A DNA stretch of 64,000 nt from Bog-756 sp963738545 (lineage in GTDB: Bacteria; Actinomycetota; Acidimicrobiia; Acidimicrobiales; RAAP-2), in assembly GCA_963738545.1 (NCBI GenBank), contig CAVTXA010000008.1, positions 186,001 through 250,000 of the forward strand, in the 5' to 3' direction. The notes below the pieces were generated by a model. It saw only the letters and a program-made list of their open reading frames with translations. It was not told the DNA's origin and did no database searches. The position numbers and the translations under genes are program-made. Below, one piece after another: positions 24,105 through 32,716 of the stretch. Within the stretch, counting starts at the first letter, position 1. Each line of letters opens with the position of its first letter.

Positions 24105-24434
24105 ATGGGGTCAGGAGGGGCGCAGTTCGAGGTGGTGTGTCCGTTCGACTACGGCGAGTGCATGCTCCGGTTCTACAGCGCGGAGGAGTTCGTGGCCGGT
24201 GGGTGGTGGCTCGGCATCACCGAGCGCGACGGGTCGCTGCTACGCACGGAGTTCCTGGCCCGGGCCACGGCCACGCCGGGGACGGTGCGGGCCTGGCTGG
24301 AGGAGTTCGTCGGCTACGAGCTGGCTGACAAGCTGGTCGACTCGGCCCGGGCCGTGATCGACGCCCGACTCCGCGGGAGCAGCGCCGGTGGGACCCGGCC
24401 CCGCGTGTCCGTCATGACCGGCAGCCAGGCCTGA
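24105..24434 (+). CDS. Small protein of unknown function
   Basis: 109 residues. The first half is aromatic and beta-like (FEVVCPFDYGECMLRFYSAE, then EFVAGGWWLGITERDG); the middle is an amphipathic helix (TVRAWLEEFVGYELADKLVD); the tail is Gly/Ser/Arg rich. I recognise no family. A longer open frame upstream is rejected because its codons read Arg-rich and the promoter sits inside it. Single gene, expressed from its own leaderless promoter, following recQ by 89 bases. Confidence 0.6.
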   Translation: MGSGGAQFEVVCPFDYGECMLRFYSAEEFVAGGWWLGITERDGSLLRTEFLARATATPGTVRAWLEEFVGYELADKLVDSARAVIDARLRGSSAGGTRPRVSVMTGSQA

Positions 24435-24492
24435 CCGCGCTGGGGCCCACCTGCGGTCACGCAGGGGCCAAGGTCCGTCTCGGGCGGTGGTA

Positions 24493-24666
24493 CTAGGCGG
24501 AGACGGTCGGGCGCGGCGATGACGTGGTCGACCACGATGCTGCCCGACGGTCGAACTCCTGGAGGGCCTCGGTGAGCTCCTCGGCCGCTCGGGCGATCCC
24601 GAACGCCTCGCCGTTGCTCACCTTGTCCGTCGCCGGATAGACACGGGCTTTCTTTTGTTTGGCCAT
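24493..24666 (-). CDS. Very small protein of unknown function
   Basis: 57 residues from ATG 24666. It begins with a basic patch (MAKQKKARVYP), followed by a predicted helix rich in Ala and Glu (GEAFGIARAAEELTEALQEF) and a Ser/Thr-rich tail. No family recognised. Codon use in the helix is normal for the genome. Convergent with the 24105 gene. No clear ribosome binding site, so a leaderless start is possible. Moderate doubt that it is real. Confidence 0.45.
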   Translation of the reverse strand: MAKQKKARVYPATDKVSNGEAFGIARAAEELTEALQEFDRRAASWSTTSSPRPTVSA

Positions 24667-25253
24667 GGAAGCCCACGGTACCGATCGGCGGGGGGCAGGC
24701 GGTGGATAGCGACCCACCTGGCGTTGGGCCCCTCAGGTCCCACATCCTGGTGCTGTTCGCGCAAGGTTCAGGCACTCGTAACGGCGGAGGTAACCCGGGG
24801 CTGCGACGATGACTGCAGGCTGGATTTCGCCCCCCACAGGCAGTACCAGCCAGCCACGGGTAGATGCGCCGCCGTCGCCGGGTAATCCATTGGCCCCGCG
24901 ACGGCGGTCGCTCCCCAGGCCGGTCCCCGGTAGGCGGCGTGGCGGACCCTCCTCGGCACCCGGACCCTCCTCGGCACCCGGACCTTCGACCGAACCCGCT
25001 GAGGCACGGCGAGTAGCGTGTCGGCGCTCGTCTTCCATGCCGGGGCAGCCACACAGAGCGCGAGCGTGCCCACGGTGGCTGGTTCGTTGCCGACGTTTTC
25101 GCTGTTCCCAGGGAACGTCGCGCAACGTTCATCTCGATGTCACCCGGGCGTCAGGGTGGGTGGCCACAATCACCGGGAGGGGTAGAGGGACAGGAGCGTG
25201 CCACGGATCCAGGCAGAGGGAAGACCGATCCGCCGGGTCGGTTGGGATACAGC
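24667..25253. other. 587-base gap without a convincing gene
   Basis: Open frames on both strands here are Arg/Pro-rich with poor codon use and no family match. The stretch includes a short 18-base tandem repeat (24943-24985). Its 3' end should hold the promoter of the DUF2510 gene, but no clear -35/-10 pair is seen. Confidence 0.5.
24943..24985. repeat. 18-base tandem repeat, 2.4 copies
   Basis: The unit CGGACCCTCCTCGGCACC occurs at 24943-24960 and 24961-24978, followed by a partial third copy (CGGACCT). The two full copies are identical. It lies in non-coding DNA. Confidence 0.85.
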
Positions 25254-26105
25254 ATGAACGAGGTGACTCCACCAACGGTGGGGCCGTTAACCGTTGACGC
25301 CCACGCTCTACCTCCGGTGCCCTTGCCATCGATGTCCACGAACCCCTCACCCCGGCCGCTCGGCTGGTACCGACTCCGGTCCGACCCCACGGTCGTCCGG
25401 TACTGGGACGGGTTCCGGTGGACGGAGCCGCCCGCCCCCCCCGAACCGGTGGTCGCTGCGACACCGACACCGACACCGACACTCACGCCAATACCAGTGC
25501 CGATACCGATACCGACCGTGCCATCAGTGCACACGACGGAGCCTGCAGACCCTCCGGCACATCGTCACAGGAGGCGGCACCCCCGTTCCGTGATCACGGT
25601 GGCCGAGGCACTCGTGGTGACCCTCACCCTCATGGCGGTGGTGGCCTTCGTCCGCAGTACCTCCGGGCCCCCGCACCCCGTGGCCCTGTCTCACGCCGCC
25701 CGATCACCCGCCACGACTTCGGTGGCCACATCGACCACGGCACCACCGGCACCGGCTGTCCCCTCGGTGGACAGCCAGGTGTCGGACTGGTGGTCGTCCA
25801 CGGGGGAGCCCGCCACGGCGGCGCTGGCTGCCGATCTCCAAGCCGTGCAGCAGAGTGGTTCCGATGTCGGCTCGCTGTCTGCCTCCTGTGCCTCGCTTAC
25901 CCGTGACGCCAGTGCGGCCGCCTCGGCCCCGCCGGCCCCGTCCCCGACCCTCGAGCGGGAATGGCAGCTCGTGGTGTCCACCTCGACGAGAGCGGCGGCG
26001 GCGGGAACGGAGGGCCGGTACACCAGCCTGGCCGGGGACCTGCAGCCGGCCTGGTACACCATCCATGATCTTTCGGACCAGGTCCGGCCCTACCTGGCCG
26101 GCTAG
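25254..26105 (+). CDS. DUF2510 protein with Thr/Pro repeat and one membrane helix
   Basis: 283 residues from ATG 25254. A DUF2510 motif (PLGWYRLRSDPTVVRYWDGF, then RWTEP) lies near residues 35-60. It is followed by a low-complexity Pro-Thr/Ile/Val segment encoded by a repeated ACCGAC-like hexamer, a basic patch (HRHRRRHPRS), one membrane helix (VAEALVVTLTLMAVVAFV) and an external, Ala/Ser-rich domain with a conserved-looking helical core. DUF2510 is typically cytoplasmic next to membrane helices in actinobacteria; function unknown. The start could be a later ATG (about 66 codons into the longest frame). Confidence 0.7.
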   Translation: MNEVTPPTVGPLTVDAHALPPVPLPSMSTNPSPRPLGWYRLRSDPTVVRYWDGFRWTEPPAPPEPVVAATPTPTPTLTPIPVPIPIPTVPSVHTTEPADPPAHRHRRRHPRSVITVAEALVVTLTLMAVVAFVRSTSGPPHPVALSHAARSPATTSVATSTTAPPAPAVPSVDSQVSDWWSSTGEPATAALAADLQAVQQSGSDVGSLSASCASLTRDASAAASAPPAPSPTLEREWQLVVSTSTRAAAAGTEGRYTSLAGDLQPAWYTIHDLSDQVRPYLAG

Positions 26106-26186
26106 CCCGAGCAGCCGGCAGCTCCTTCCCCGGGCCGGTTTCCGGAGCGGACAGGGCCCTGGTCAAGCCGGCGGACGGGTACGCCG

Positions 26187-26600
26187 ATGTATACGACTGT
26201 GGGAACGGCGAGTCGGTGGACCGACGAGAAGGTGTTGGCGCGGGTGCTAGCGGCCGACCCGCGATCGGACTGGGCCCACGGCTACTCGTCGGGTCACCTC
26301 TATCTGACCGACCGGCGATTGGTGCTGCGACCCTGGGTGATCCTCGATGGAGCGGGTAGCAGGCCTTGGGAGCTCTCGGTCGATGCCGTCGACCGGGTGT
26401 CGGCCGCCCCGGTGCCCGTCTGGCTGTTCGGGCTGGTCCGCATCTGGCTGCACGGCATCAGGTTGGTCACCGTCGACGGCAAGGGCAAGACCATCGTCAT
26501 GGGGCGCAGCGGGGCGGCGGAGTGTGTCGCCACCCTCGACGGCATCCTGAGGGCGAGACGTCGGGCCTGCGAACGGACGGCGGCCAGCGCCTCGTCGTAG
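26187..26600 (+). CDS. Small protein with a PH/GRAM-like fold, function unknown
   Basis: 137 residues. The pattern GHLYLTDRRLVLRPW, ELSVDAVDRVSA, GIRLVTVDGKGKTIVMG is the strand arrangement of bacterial PH or GRAM-like domains (a strand, LYLTDRRL, then a basic-aromatic strand and a regulatory strand). A hydrophobic piece, VPVWLFGLVRIWLHG, lies in the middle and could touch the membrane. The ending is basic and helical. It stands between the DUF2510 gene and the convergent FAD oxidase gene, 4 bases from the end of the latter. Confidence 0.6.
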   Translation: MYTTVGTASRWTDEKVLARVLAADPRSDWAHGYSSGHLYLTDRRLVLRPWVILDGAGSRPWELSVDAVDRVSAAPVPVWLFGLVRIWLHGIRLVTVDGKGKTIVMGRSGAAECVATLDGILRARRRACERTAASASS

Positions 26601-26604
26601 TGCT

Positions 26605-28002
26605 TCACCTCGATGCCTCGGTGGGTGTATCCCCGTCGTCGGCGGCCAGAAGCGCGTTGGGGTTGAGGACGCCGTCGGGGTCGAGGGCCTGCTTGAGGGC
26701 TCGGAACGCCGCCAGTTCGGCCGGTGACCGGGACAGGGCCAGCCACCGCTTCTTCGCCGTGCCGATGCCGTGCTCGGCGCTGATGCTCCCTCCGAGACCA
26801 GCCGCCATCCGCAGGATCATGTCGTCCACCCGGTCGTCATCGGGGGACAGCCCGGTCACGTTCACGTGGATGTTTCCGTCCCCGACGTGGCCGAACAGCC
26901 ACGTGCGGGCGCCCGGGACCGTTGCTGTCACGGCACCGGGGGCACTGTCCACGAACTCGGCCAGCGCATCGTGGGGCAGCGTCACGTCGAGCTTGTGCGG
27001 CGCCCCGAGCGTATTGATCGCCTCGGTGTGGGCCTCCCGGTAACGCCAGAGCTCGGCCCTGCGTTCCGGCTCCGTGGCCACGGCCGCATCCAACACGTCC
27101 CCGACCGACGCGGTGGCCTCGGCCGTCGCCGCGACCGGATCGGTCCGGTCGGCGACCTCGATGAGCAGGTACACGGGATGCCGGACGGCGAACGGCGGCC
27201 GTAGGCCGGTCACCGTGCACACCAGGTCGACCCCGGCAGCCAGGATGAGCTCGCAGGCCTCCAGTGCGGGGAGGGAACGACGGAGGATCCCGGCGGCGTC
27301 GAGCGCACCGTCGACGGTGGCGAAGGCCAGGAGGGCCACCGTGCGCCACGGCATCGGAGGGACCAGGCGCAGCCGTGCTGCGGTGACCACGGCCAGTGTG
27401 CCCTCGCTGCCGCACACCAGGGAAGGCCAGTGGTAGCCCGTGTTGTCCTTCACCAGTCCCCCGAGGTGGGAGAGCACGGCGCCGGTGCCCAGTACGGCCT
27501 CCAGGCCAACCACCTGGGCCCGGGTGTCGCCATAGCGCAGGACCCGGAGCCCGCCTGCGTTGGTTGCCACCGTGCCCCCCACCGTGGCCGTGCCACGACT
27601 GGCGATGTCCACGCCGTAGGACCATCCGGACGCCGACGCGGCCCCCTGCAGGTCGGCCAGCGACACCCCGGCCCCGACGGTGATCTGACCGGCCCGGTCG
27701 TCCACCGGCCCGAGTCCCCCGAGTCCGGTGAGGCTGAGGAGGACCTCACCGCGGAGCGGCACGCCGCCACCGACCAGGCCCGTGTTCCCGCCCTGGGGCA
27801 CCAGGGCCAGGTCCAGTTCCCGACAGGCGGTGATGATACCCGCCACCTCGTCGGCGGTGCGCGGCCGGACCACCAAGGGGGAGTGGCCGACGAAGCGCCC
27901 GGTCCAGTCGGTGGTGTACGAGGCGACCACCTCGGGGTCGGCGACCGCGTGCGGTCCGACGATGGCGCGGAGACGTTCGACGGCTCGGGGGGAGAGGGCC
28001 AC
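26605..28002 (-). CDS. FAD-linked oxidase / D-2-hydroxyacid dehydrogenase (GlcD-like)
   Basis: 465 residues from GTG 28002. The FAD PCMH-type domain is clear: SPLVVRPRTADEVAGIITAC, PQGGNTGLVGGGVP and the GTATVGGTVATNAGGLRVLRY loop, then LGGLVKDNTGYHWPSLVCGS. The C-terminal substrate cap has FGHVGDGNIHVNV with metal-like histidines, and SISAEHGIGTAKK. This is the vanillyl-alcohol oxidase/GlcD group that oxidises D-lactate, D-2-hydroxyglutarate or glycolate. Several upstream GTG codons (28011, 28038, 28047) could be used. GTG 28002 fits family length and has CAGAGT 7 bases upstream. Divergent from the PhyH gene. Confidence 0.88.
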   Translation of the reverse strand: MALSPRAVERLRAIVGPHAVADPEVVASYTTDWTGRFVGHSPLVVRPRTADEVAGIITACRELDLALVPQGGNTGLVGGGVPLRGEVLLSLTGLGGLGPVDDRAGQITVGAGVSLADLQGAASASGWSYGVDIASRGTATVGGTVATNAGGLRVLRYGDTRAQVVGLEAVLGTGAVLSHLGGLVKDNTGYHWPSLVCGSEGTLAVVTAARLRLVPPMPWRTVALLAFATVDGALDAAGILRRSLPALEACELILAAGVDLVCTVTGLRPPFAVRHPVYLLIEVADRTDPVAATAEATASVGDVLDAAVATEPERRAELWRYREAHTEAINTLGAPHKLDVTLPHDALAEFVDSAPGAVTATVPGARTWLFGHVGDGNIHVNVTGLSPDDDRVDDMILRMAAGLGGSISAEHGIGTAKKRWLALSRSPAELAAFRALKQALDPDGVLNPNALLAADDGDTPTEASR

Positions 28003-28072
28003 GGGTCCCACTCTGCCCCAGCTCCGGATCCGGGGCACCTCCGGCACCCGCCCAGGAAGGGACCGGGTGCAC

Positions 28073-28078
28073 TACCTT
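28073..28078 (+). promoter_or_regulatory. -10 box TACCTT of the PhyH gene (leaderless type)
   Basis: TACCTT ends 7 bases before GTG 28086; no ribosome binding site is present. Confidence 0.5.
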
Positions 28079-28085
28079 GACGCTC

Positions 28086-29288
28086 GTGGCGAGTGATCGA
28101 TTCGGTCCGATCGACTTTGACTGGTTCCACCGGGAGCACCTGCCGTCGCTACTCGGGTCCCGGGACCCGATGTTCTCCGACGCCGATGCGTCGGTCGTGC
28201 GTCCCCTGGCCTTCCGGCTCGACGACGGCAGGGCCTACACCTACGTGCCTACGGCCGACAGCATCACGGTGGAGGTGGGCGCGGAGCACGCGCACACCGT
28301 CGTGGACCTGGATCTCGAGGCGTGGTGCGCCTTCGTGTGGGAGCTGCGGTCGTGTTTCGCGCTGCTCTATGCCGAGGAGCTGACCATCGGGCGGGGGAGC
28401 TTCGGACAGCTGGCACGGTGGGAGCCTCCTCTGCGGGTGGCCTTCGACGGCCAGAAGCTCTACGACCTCGACGACCCGCCGACGGTGGTGGACGGCACGG
28501 GTCGCACGCTCGACTGCACCCGGTCGTTCGCCATCGACGAACCCCAGGACGAGATAGCGGACTTCCTCCACCGGGCCGGCTTCGTCCATCTCCGCGGGGT
28601 GTTGGCACCAGCCGAGCTCGATGCCCTGAGAGACGAGGTGAACGCCGCCATCACCGAGGCGCGCCCCGACGACCGGCGCTCGTGGTGGACGACGGTCGGG
28701 GACCGGGAGGTGTGCAGCCGGGTCAACTACATCAACGACCGCTCGCCGTTGGTGGCCGGCCTCGGCGCCGACGAGCGCTTCGAACGCATCGCCGCGCTGG
28801 CCGGATCCGGGCTCAGGGATGCCAAGGACCGTTTGGACGGCAACGGCGTGGTCATCAAGGTGCCCGGCGCCTCCGGAGGTCTCGCCGATCTCCCGTGGCA
28901 CCGTGACTGCGGCATGGGCGGCCATTCCGTCAAGTGCCCGATGCTCAACGTCGGCATCCAACTCGATGCAGCCACCCCGGAGTCCGGCCAACTCCAGATG
29001 ATCCCGGGTTCACACCGTGGGACCTCCCGGCTTCCCGGTCCCCGCGAGGTGGGCGGCCTACCGGTCACGACGATCACGACCGAGCCGGGCGACGTGACCG
29101 TCCATTTCGGTCACACCCTGCACGCCGCCCCGCCTCCGACGGATCCCGACGCCGAGGGCCGGAAGGCGCTGTACCTCTCGTTCGTGCCCCCCGTCACCTT
29201 CGAGCACGTGGGGCCGGGGCAGGGCTACAACGACGTCCTCTTCAGCCGCCGTGGCGGTCGGGTGCAGCACGTCGACCAGCTGCGCTGA
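28086..29288 (+). CDS. Phytanoyl-CoA dioxygenase (PhyH) family protein
   Basis: 400 residues. The C-terminal two-thirds is a PhyH Fe(II)/2-oxoglutarate fold: FLHRAGFVHLRGVLAPAELD, the iron ligands in LPWHRDCGMGG (H-x-D), QLQMIPGSHRGT, and the distal histidine in TVHFGHTLHAAPPP. The N-terminal 140 residues form an unrecognised beta-rich extension (FRLDDGRAYTYVPTADSITV). The substrate is unknown. GTG 28086 is preferred over TTG 28077 because a -10 box ends 7 bases before it. Divergent from the FAD-linked oxidase, which may share the pathway. Confidence 0.83.
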   Translation: MASDRFGPIDFDWFHREHLPSLLGSRDPMFSDADASVVRPLAFRLDDGRAYTYVPTADSITVEVGAEHAHTVVDLDLEAWCAFVWELRSCFALLYAEELTIGRGSFGQLARWEPPLRVAFDGQKLYDLDDPPTVVDGTGRTLDCTRSFAIDEPQDEIADFLHRAGFVHLRGVLAPAELDALRDEVNAAITEARPDDRRSWWTTVGDREVCSRVNYINDRSPLVAGLGADERFERIAALAGSGLRDAKDRLDGNGVVIKVPGASGGLADLPWHRDCGMGGHSVKCPMLNVGIQLDAATPESGQLQMIPGSHRGTSRLPGPREVGGLPVTTITTEPGDVTVHFGHTLHAAPPPTDPDAEGRKALYLSFVPPVTFEHVGPGQGYNDVLFSRRGGRVQHVDQLR

Positions 29289-29320
29289 CGCCGGCTCTCC
29301 CGTCGGTGCCGTCGGCGTCG

Positions 29321-29998
29321 TCACTCGAAGCCGAAGAACCTCATGGTGGCGTCGATGACCCCGAAGTTCGACGGGGTGGCGAAGTGGTCCACGCCCGGTG
29401 CCACATGGAGGGTGGCCGACGGCAGTGCCGCCACCAGCCGGTCGGCCGACGGGATGAAGTCCCGGTCTCCGAGGACCACCAGCACGGGACAGGTCACCGA
29501 GGCCAGCGCCTCGGACCGAATCGGATCCCGGTCGCGACGGAGAAACGCCGCCAGTGCCCTCGGGTCGTTCCCCGTGGTCCGGGCCAACCGATAGAACAGC
29601 CGGGCCTGGACATCTTCGGGCTCGGTGTCCCCGTCGAGGGCACCGAGGATGAGCGAGGCGTCCCGCTCCTCGAAGACGTTGTCGCCCACACCGAGCAGAG
29701 CCAGTCGATCGAACCGGTCGGGATGGGCACTGGCGATGCGCAACAGGATCTCGGCCCCGGCCGAGAACCCCACCGCACCCGTCGGCGAGGGCAGCACCGA
29801 GGCCACCTCCTCCTCGACACCGACGTACGCACCCGGATCGTCCGGGCGCGCCGAACGTCCGTGTCCGGGCAGGTCCAGCTCGGGAGCCACGCAGTCGAAG
29901 TCGCCGAGGATGTCCACCCAGCCGTTCTGGCGCCAGGTGTGGTCGAACGAGGAGGCGAATCCGTGCAGGAGCACTAGCGAGCTCGGGGGCGTGGCCAT
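29321..29998 (-). CDS. Alpha/beta hydrolase
   Basis: 225 residues. Oxyanion segment LVLLHGFASSFDHTW, DLPGHGRSARP, nucleophile elbow GFSAGAEIL, acid region VLVVLGDRDFIPS and catalytic histidine in GVDHFATP are all present, giving a complete triad. It resembles small esterase or epoxide/lactone hydrolase-like proteins. ATG 29998 is used; the upstream TTG lacks support. It follows the ThiO-like gene by 60 bases on the same strand. Substrate unknown. Confidence 0.87.
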   Translation of the reverse strand: MATPPSSLVLLHGFASSFDHTWRQNGWVDILGDFDCVAPELDLPGHGRSARPDDPGAYVGVEEEVASVLPSPTGAVGFSAGAEILLRIASAHPDRFDRLALLGVGDNVFEERDASLILGALDGDTEPEDVQARLFYRLARTTGNDPRALAAFLRRDRDPIRSEALASVTCPVLVVLGDRDFIPSADRLVAALPSATLHVAPGVDHFATPSNFGVIDATMRFFGFE

Positions 29999-30058
29999 GG
30001 TGGCCAAGGTAGCGGAGCCGGCCCCCCGTCGGTGGGGGCTCCGGCAGTGGCCGGGGGA

Positions 30059-31219
30059 TCACGCCGTCGCCAGGCGATCCGGGGACCACCGATCGAGCAG
30101 GCGGCGCCGGACACCGTTCTCCGGTGCAGTGCCATCGGGGATCGTACCGAGGATCGCCCCGGCCAGCACGAGTGCACTGAGCGGCCCGAGCAGCAGCCCC
30201 TCGGCCCCGTGCCCGGTGGCCACGTAGGCGTTGGACCATCCCGGTACCCGCCCGACGATGGGCAGGCCGTCGGCACTGGCGGGCCGTGACCCGACCCGGA
30301 CCTCGACCAGCGTCGCCTGGGCCAGGCCGGGCGCCGTGCGCAGGCCCTCGCGGAGCAGCTGGAGGAGGCCGTCGGCCGTCGGCCGGTGGTCGAATCCGGC
30401 GGCGGCCTCCACGGTCCCTCCGCAGGCCACCCGGCCGTCGGGCCACGGGACGAGGTAGAACCCGAGCACCGGCTGGACGATGGACCAGTTCCGGCTGTCC
30501 GTCCCGGGCAGGGAGAGGTGGACGATCTGTCCCTTGAGCGGCAGCACCGGGACCGCCACGTCCAGGGCCACGGCCAGCTCCGTAGACCAGGCGCCGCCGC
30601 AGACGGCCACGGCCCCCGCCACCAGCGGACCCTTGCTGGTCTGCACCCCGACGACGCGGCCGGCCGGCCGGTCGACGTCGAGTGAGGCGACGCCGGCATC
30701 CACGACCCGCAGCCCGCGGGCCACGGCCGCCGACCGGAGGGCGGCGTTGAGGACCCGCCCGTCGACGCGCCGGCCGGCCGGATTGAACAACGCTCGGCGC
30801 ACCGGCCCGAGCGGTGGGAAGTGGCGGGCCGCCTCCGCCGGGTCCACCTCGTCGACCAGGCCCGGGGATCGCCCGGCGATGAGCCGGGCGGCCTGCTCCA
30901 TGACCAAATCGTCGCCCGGCCGCTCGGCCACCAGGAGCGAGCCGGTCACGGCGAAGCCCGACTCCTCCACCCCGTCGTGGGCCAGTCTGGCCACCAGGTC
31001 GGGATAGTGCCGGACCGAGGCCATGCCGAAGGCGAAGGCGTCCGGATCGGGGTCCTGGTGGGTCTCGGGCGAGAGGATCCCGGCCCCGGCGTCCGTGGCC
31101 CGGCCCGGGTCGTGCCGGTCGACGAGGACGGTGTCGGCGCCGGCGACGACCAGCTCGTAGGCAAGCGCACTCCCGACGAGGCCCCCGCCCACCACCACGA
31201 CGTCGGGGACCGGGGTCAT
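30059..31219 (-). CDS. FAD-dependent oxidoreductase, DAO/ThiO (glycine oxidase)-like
   Basis: 386 residues. Dinucleotide motif DVVVVGGGLVGSALAYELV at 6-24, VLVDRHDPG at the end of the second strand, GAGILSPETHQDPDP, the interface region LFNPAGRRVDGRVLNAALRS, VPVLPLKGQIVHLSLPG, and the C-terminal flavin contact VATGHGAEGLLLGP. These match D-amino-acid oxidase/glycine oxidase family enzymes. ThiO makes the imine for thiazole synthesis, but no thi genes are here, so another amine oxidation is equally likely. Predicted first gene of an operon with the hydrolase. Confidence 0.87.
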   Translation of the reverse strand: MTPVPDVVVVGGGLVGSALAYELVVAGADTVLVDRHDPGRATDAGAGILSPETHQDPDPDAFAFGMASVRHYPDLVARLAHDGVEESGFAVTGSLLVAERPGDDLVMEQAARLIAGRSPGLVDEVDPAEAARHFPPLGPVRRALFNPAGRRVDGRVLNAALRSAAVARGLRVVDAGVASLDVDRPAGRVVGVQTSKGPLVAGAVAVCGGAWSTELAVALDVAVPVLPLKGQIVHLSLPGTDSRNWSIVQPVLGFYLVPWPDGRVACGGTVEAAAGFDHRPTADGLLQLLREGLRTAPGLAQATLVEVRVGSRPASADGLPIVGRVPGWSNAYVATGHGAEGLLLGPLSALVLAGAILGTIPDGTAPENGVRRRLLDRWSPDRLATA

Positions 31220-31276
31220 CGGTACAGTCTGGTCGTCCTGGAGCCCGACGTCGCCGGTGGTGGGTCGACGCCCGGC

Positions 31277-31672
31277 TCAGCCGGGAGGGGCGAAAAACTC
31301 GAGGGCGATGTTGTCCGGGTCCCGGAAGCTAAGGCCCGATCCGTAGGCCGCGTCGACGATCCCGCCGTGGGCGATCCCCAACTCCCCGAGTCGGGCCTGC
31401 CACTGCTCGAGCTGGGCCCGGTCCGCACAGGCGAAGGCCAGGTGGTCGAGTCCGAGCCGACGTTCGTCGAAGGGGGCGGAGTCGGCTGGGTCGGGGAACT
31501 GGTGGAGACCGACGAGGGTCTGGCCGCCCACCAGCCACACCACATGGCGGAAGGGCCCCGTGTCCTCGTCCAGCACGGGTTCGGAACCGAACAGCCGTCG
31601 GTACCAGGGAACACTCCTGTCGAGGTCTCGCACGGTCAGGGCGACGTGGGTGATGGTGGGGAACTCGGGCAC
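31277..31672 (-). CDS. VOC family (glyoxalase-like) protein
   Basis: 131 residues from GTG 31672, with AGGAG 8-9 bases upstream. Two beta-alpha-beta-beta-beta modules: ITHVALTVRDLDRSVPWYRR and LGLDHLAFACADRAQLEQW, ending FRDPDNIALEFFAPPG. The metal ligands His (ITHVAL), His (LDHLAF) and Glu (ALEFF) are in the usual places. Belongs to the glyoxalase/bleomycin-resistance superfamily; the reaction cannot be inferred. A perfect inverted repeat lies 70 bases upstream. Confidence 0.87.
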   Translation of the reverse strand: MPEFPTITHVALTVRDLDRSVPWYRRLFGSEPVLDEDTGPFRHVVWLVGGQTLVGLHQFPDPADSAPFDERRLGLDHLAFACADRAQLEQWQARLGELGIAHGGIVDAAYGSGLSFRDPDNIALEFFAPPG

Positions 31673-31741
31673 CGGGGGTCTCCTCTGTTCGGTCGGGTCT
31701 GTGCTCCCCGACGGTTGACGAGGACGGAGGGCGGGGTCCAC

Positions 31742-31760
31742 CACCCCGGAATCCGGGGTG
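31742..31760. repeat. Perfect 8-base inverted repeat in the divergent VOC/phosphoesterase gap
   Basis: CACCCCGG (31742-31749) and CCGGGGTG (31753-31760) are separated by 3 bases. It lies upstream of both neighbours, so it is not a terminator; an operator or a leader hairpin is more likely. Confidence 0.6.
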
Positions 31761-31900
31761 CGCCGCCCGCTATCCCTCCAACGTCTTACCACCCGGATGC
31801 CCCCGTTGCCCGGGCCCGTCGGCACCGTGCGACATCAACAGCTGCCTCAGGATTCCAAGAAGCCGACGGACACGAAAAGGCCGTGGCCCCGACGTTCCGT

Positions 31901-31906
31901 TAGGGT
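31901..31906 (+). promoter_or_regulatory. -10 box TAGGGT (leaderless type)
   Basis: TAGGGT ends 9 bases before GTG 31916. Confidence 0.45.
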
Positions 31907-31915
31907 CGACCAGCC

Positions 31916-32665
31916 GTGCGTATCCTCCTGGTCTCCGATCTCCACTACGCCCTGCCCCAGATGGACTGGGTGGTCGGGGCCGGCCCCTCCTACGACCTCG
32001 TGGTGGTGGCCGGGGACACGCTGAACATCCGCTCCGCCGTCCCCCTCGAAGCGCAGAGCGAGGTGGCCCTCCAGTATCTGTCGAGGCTCCAATCCGAAAC
32101 CGGGCTGGTCGTGGCCTCGGGCAACCACGACCTCACCGGTCCCGACGGCGCCGGTGAGCAGTCGGCGCTGTGGCTGGGCGACGCCCGGACCGCCGGCATC
32201 CCGACCGACGGGACGTCGGTGGCCGTCGGGGATGTGCTCGTCACCGTCTGCCCGTGGTGGGACGGACCCGTCGGCCGTGCCGCGGTAGAGGCCCAGTTGG
32301 CCGCCGACGTCGTCGACCGTCCCCGCTGGTGGCTGTGGGTCTATCACTGGCCGCCTCTCGGGTCCCCGACCTGTTGGACCGGGAAGCGCGACTACGGCGA
32401 CGCCGATCTCCGGGGTTGGCTGGGGGCGTTCGGACCCGACATGGTGCTGGCCGGCCACGTCCACCAGTCACCCTTCCGTCCCGACGGTGCGTGGGCCGAC
32501 CGGATCGGTCCCACCTGGGTCTTCAATCCGGGCAACCAGATCGGCCCGGTCCCCACCCACATCGAGATCGACCTCGACGCCGGCTGGGCCCGGTGGTCCT
32601 CGCTACTCGGCGTGGAGCAGATCGACCTGTCGGCCGCCGTGACCCCGGCCCGCACCGTCTTCTGA
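31916..32665 (+). CDS. Metallophosphoesterase
   Basis: 249 residues. Calcineurin-like motifs in order: ILLVSDLHYA (D-x-H), VVVAGDTLN (GD), VVASGNHDLT (GNHD), WVYHWPPLG and LAGHVHQSPF (GHxH), giving a full dinuclear metal site. The family hydrolyses phosphodiesters or phosphomonoesters, including cyclic nucleotides; the particular substrate is unknown. Single gene with a leaderless-type start (GTG). Convergent with the cyclic-nucleotide-binding protein gene. Confidence 0.9.
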   Translation: MRILLVSDLHYALPQMDWVVGAGPSYDLVVVAGDTLNIRSAVPLEAQSEVALQYLSRLQSETGLVVASGNHDLTGPDGAGEQSALWLGDARTAGIPTDGTSVAVGDVLVTVCPWWDGPVGRAAVEAQLAADVVDRPRWWLWVYHWPPLGSPTCWTGKRDYGDADLRGWLGAFGPDMVLAGHVHQSPFRPDGAWADRIGPTWVFNPGNQIGPVPTHIEIDLDAGWARWSSLLGVEQIDLSAAVTPARTVF

Positions 32666-32716
32666 CTCCGTCGAACGCGCGGCGGTCGGGCCCGTCGGCC
32701 CGGGAGGGACGGGGCG

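Noticed and set aside
24943..24985. CRISPR-like repeat
   Set aside because: The 18-base units are directly adjacent, with no spacers and no cas genes.
24733..25297. Overlapping ORFs on both strands in the 24667-25253 gap
   Set aside because: Arg/Pro-rich, poor codon use, no family match, and they overlap each other.
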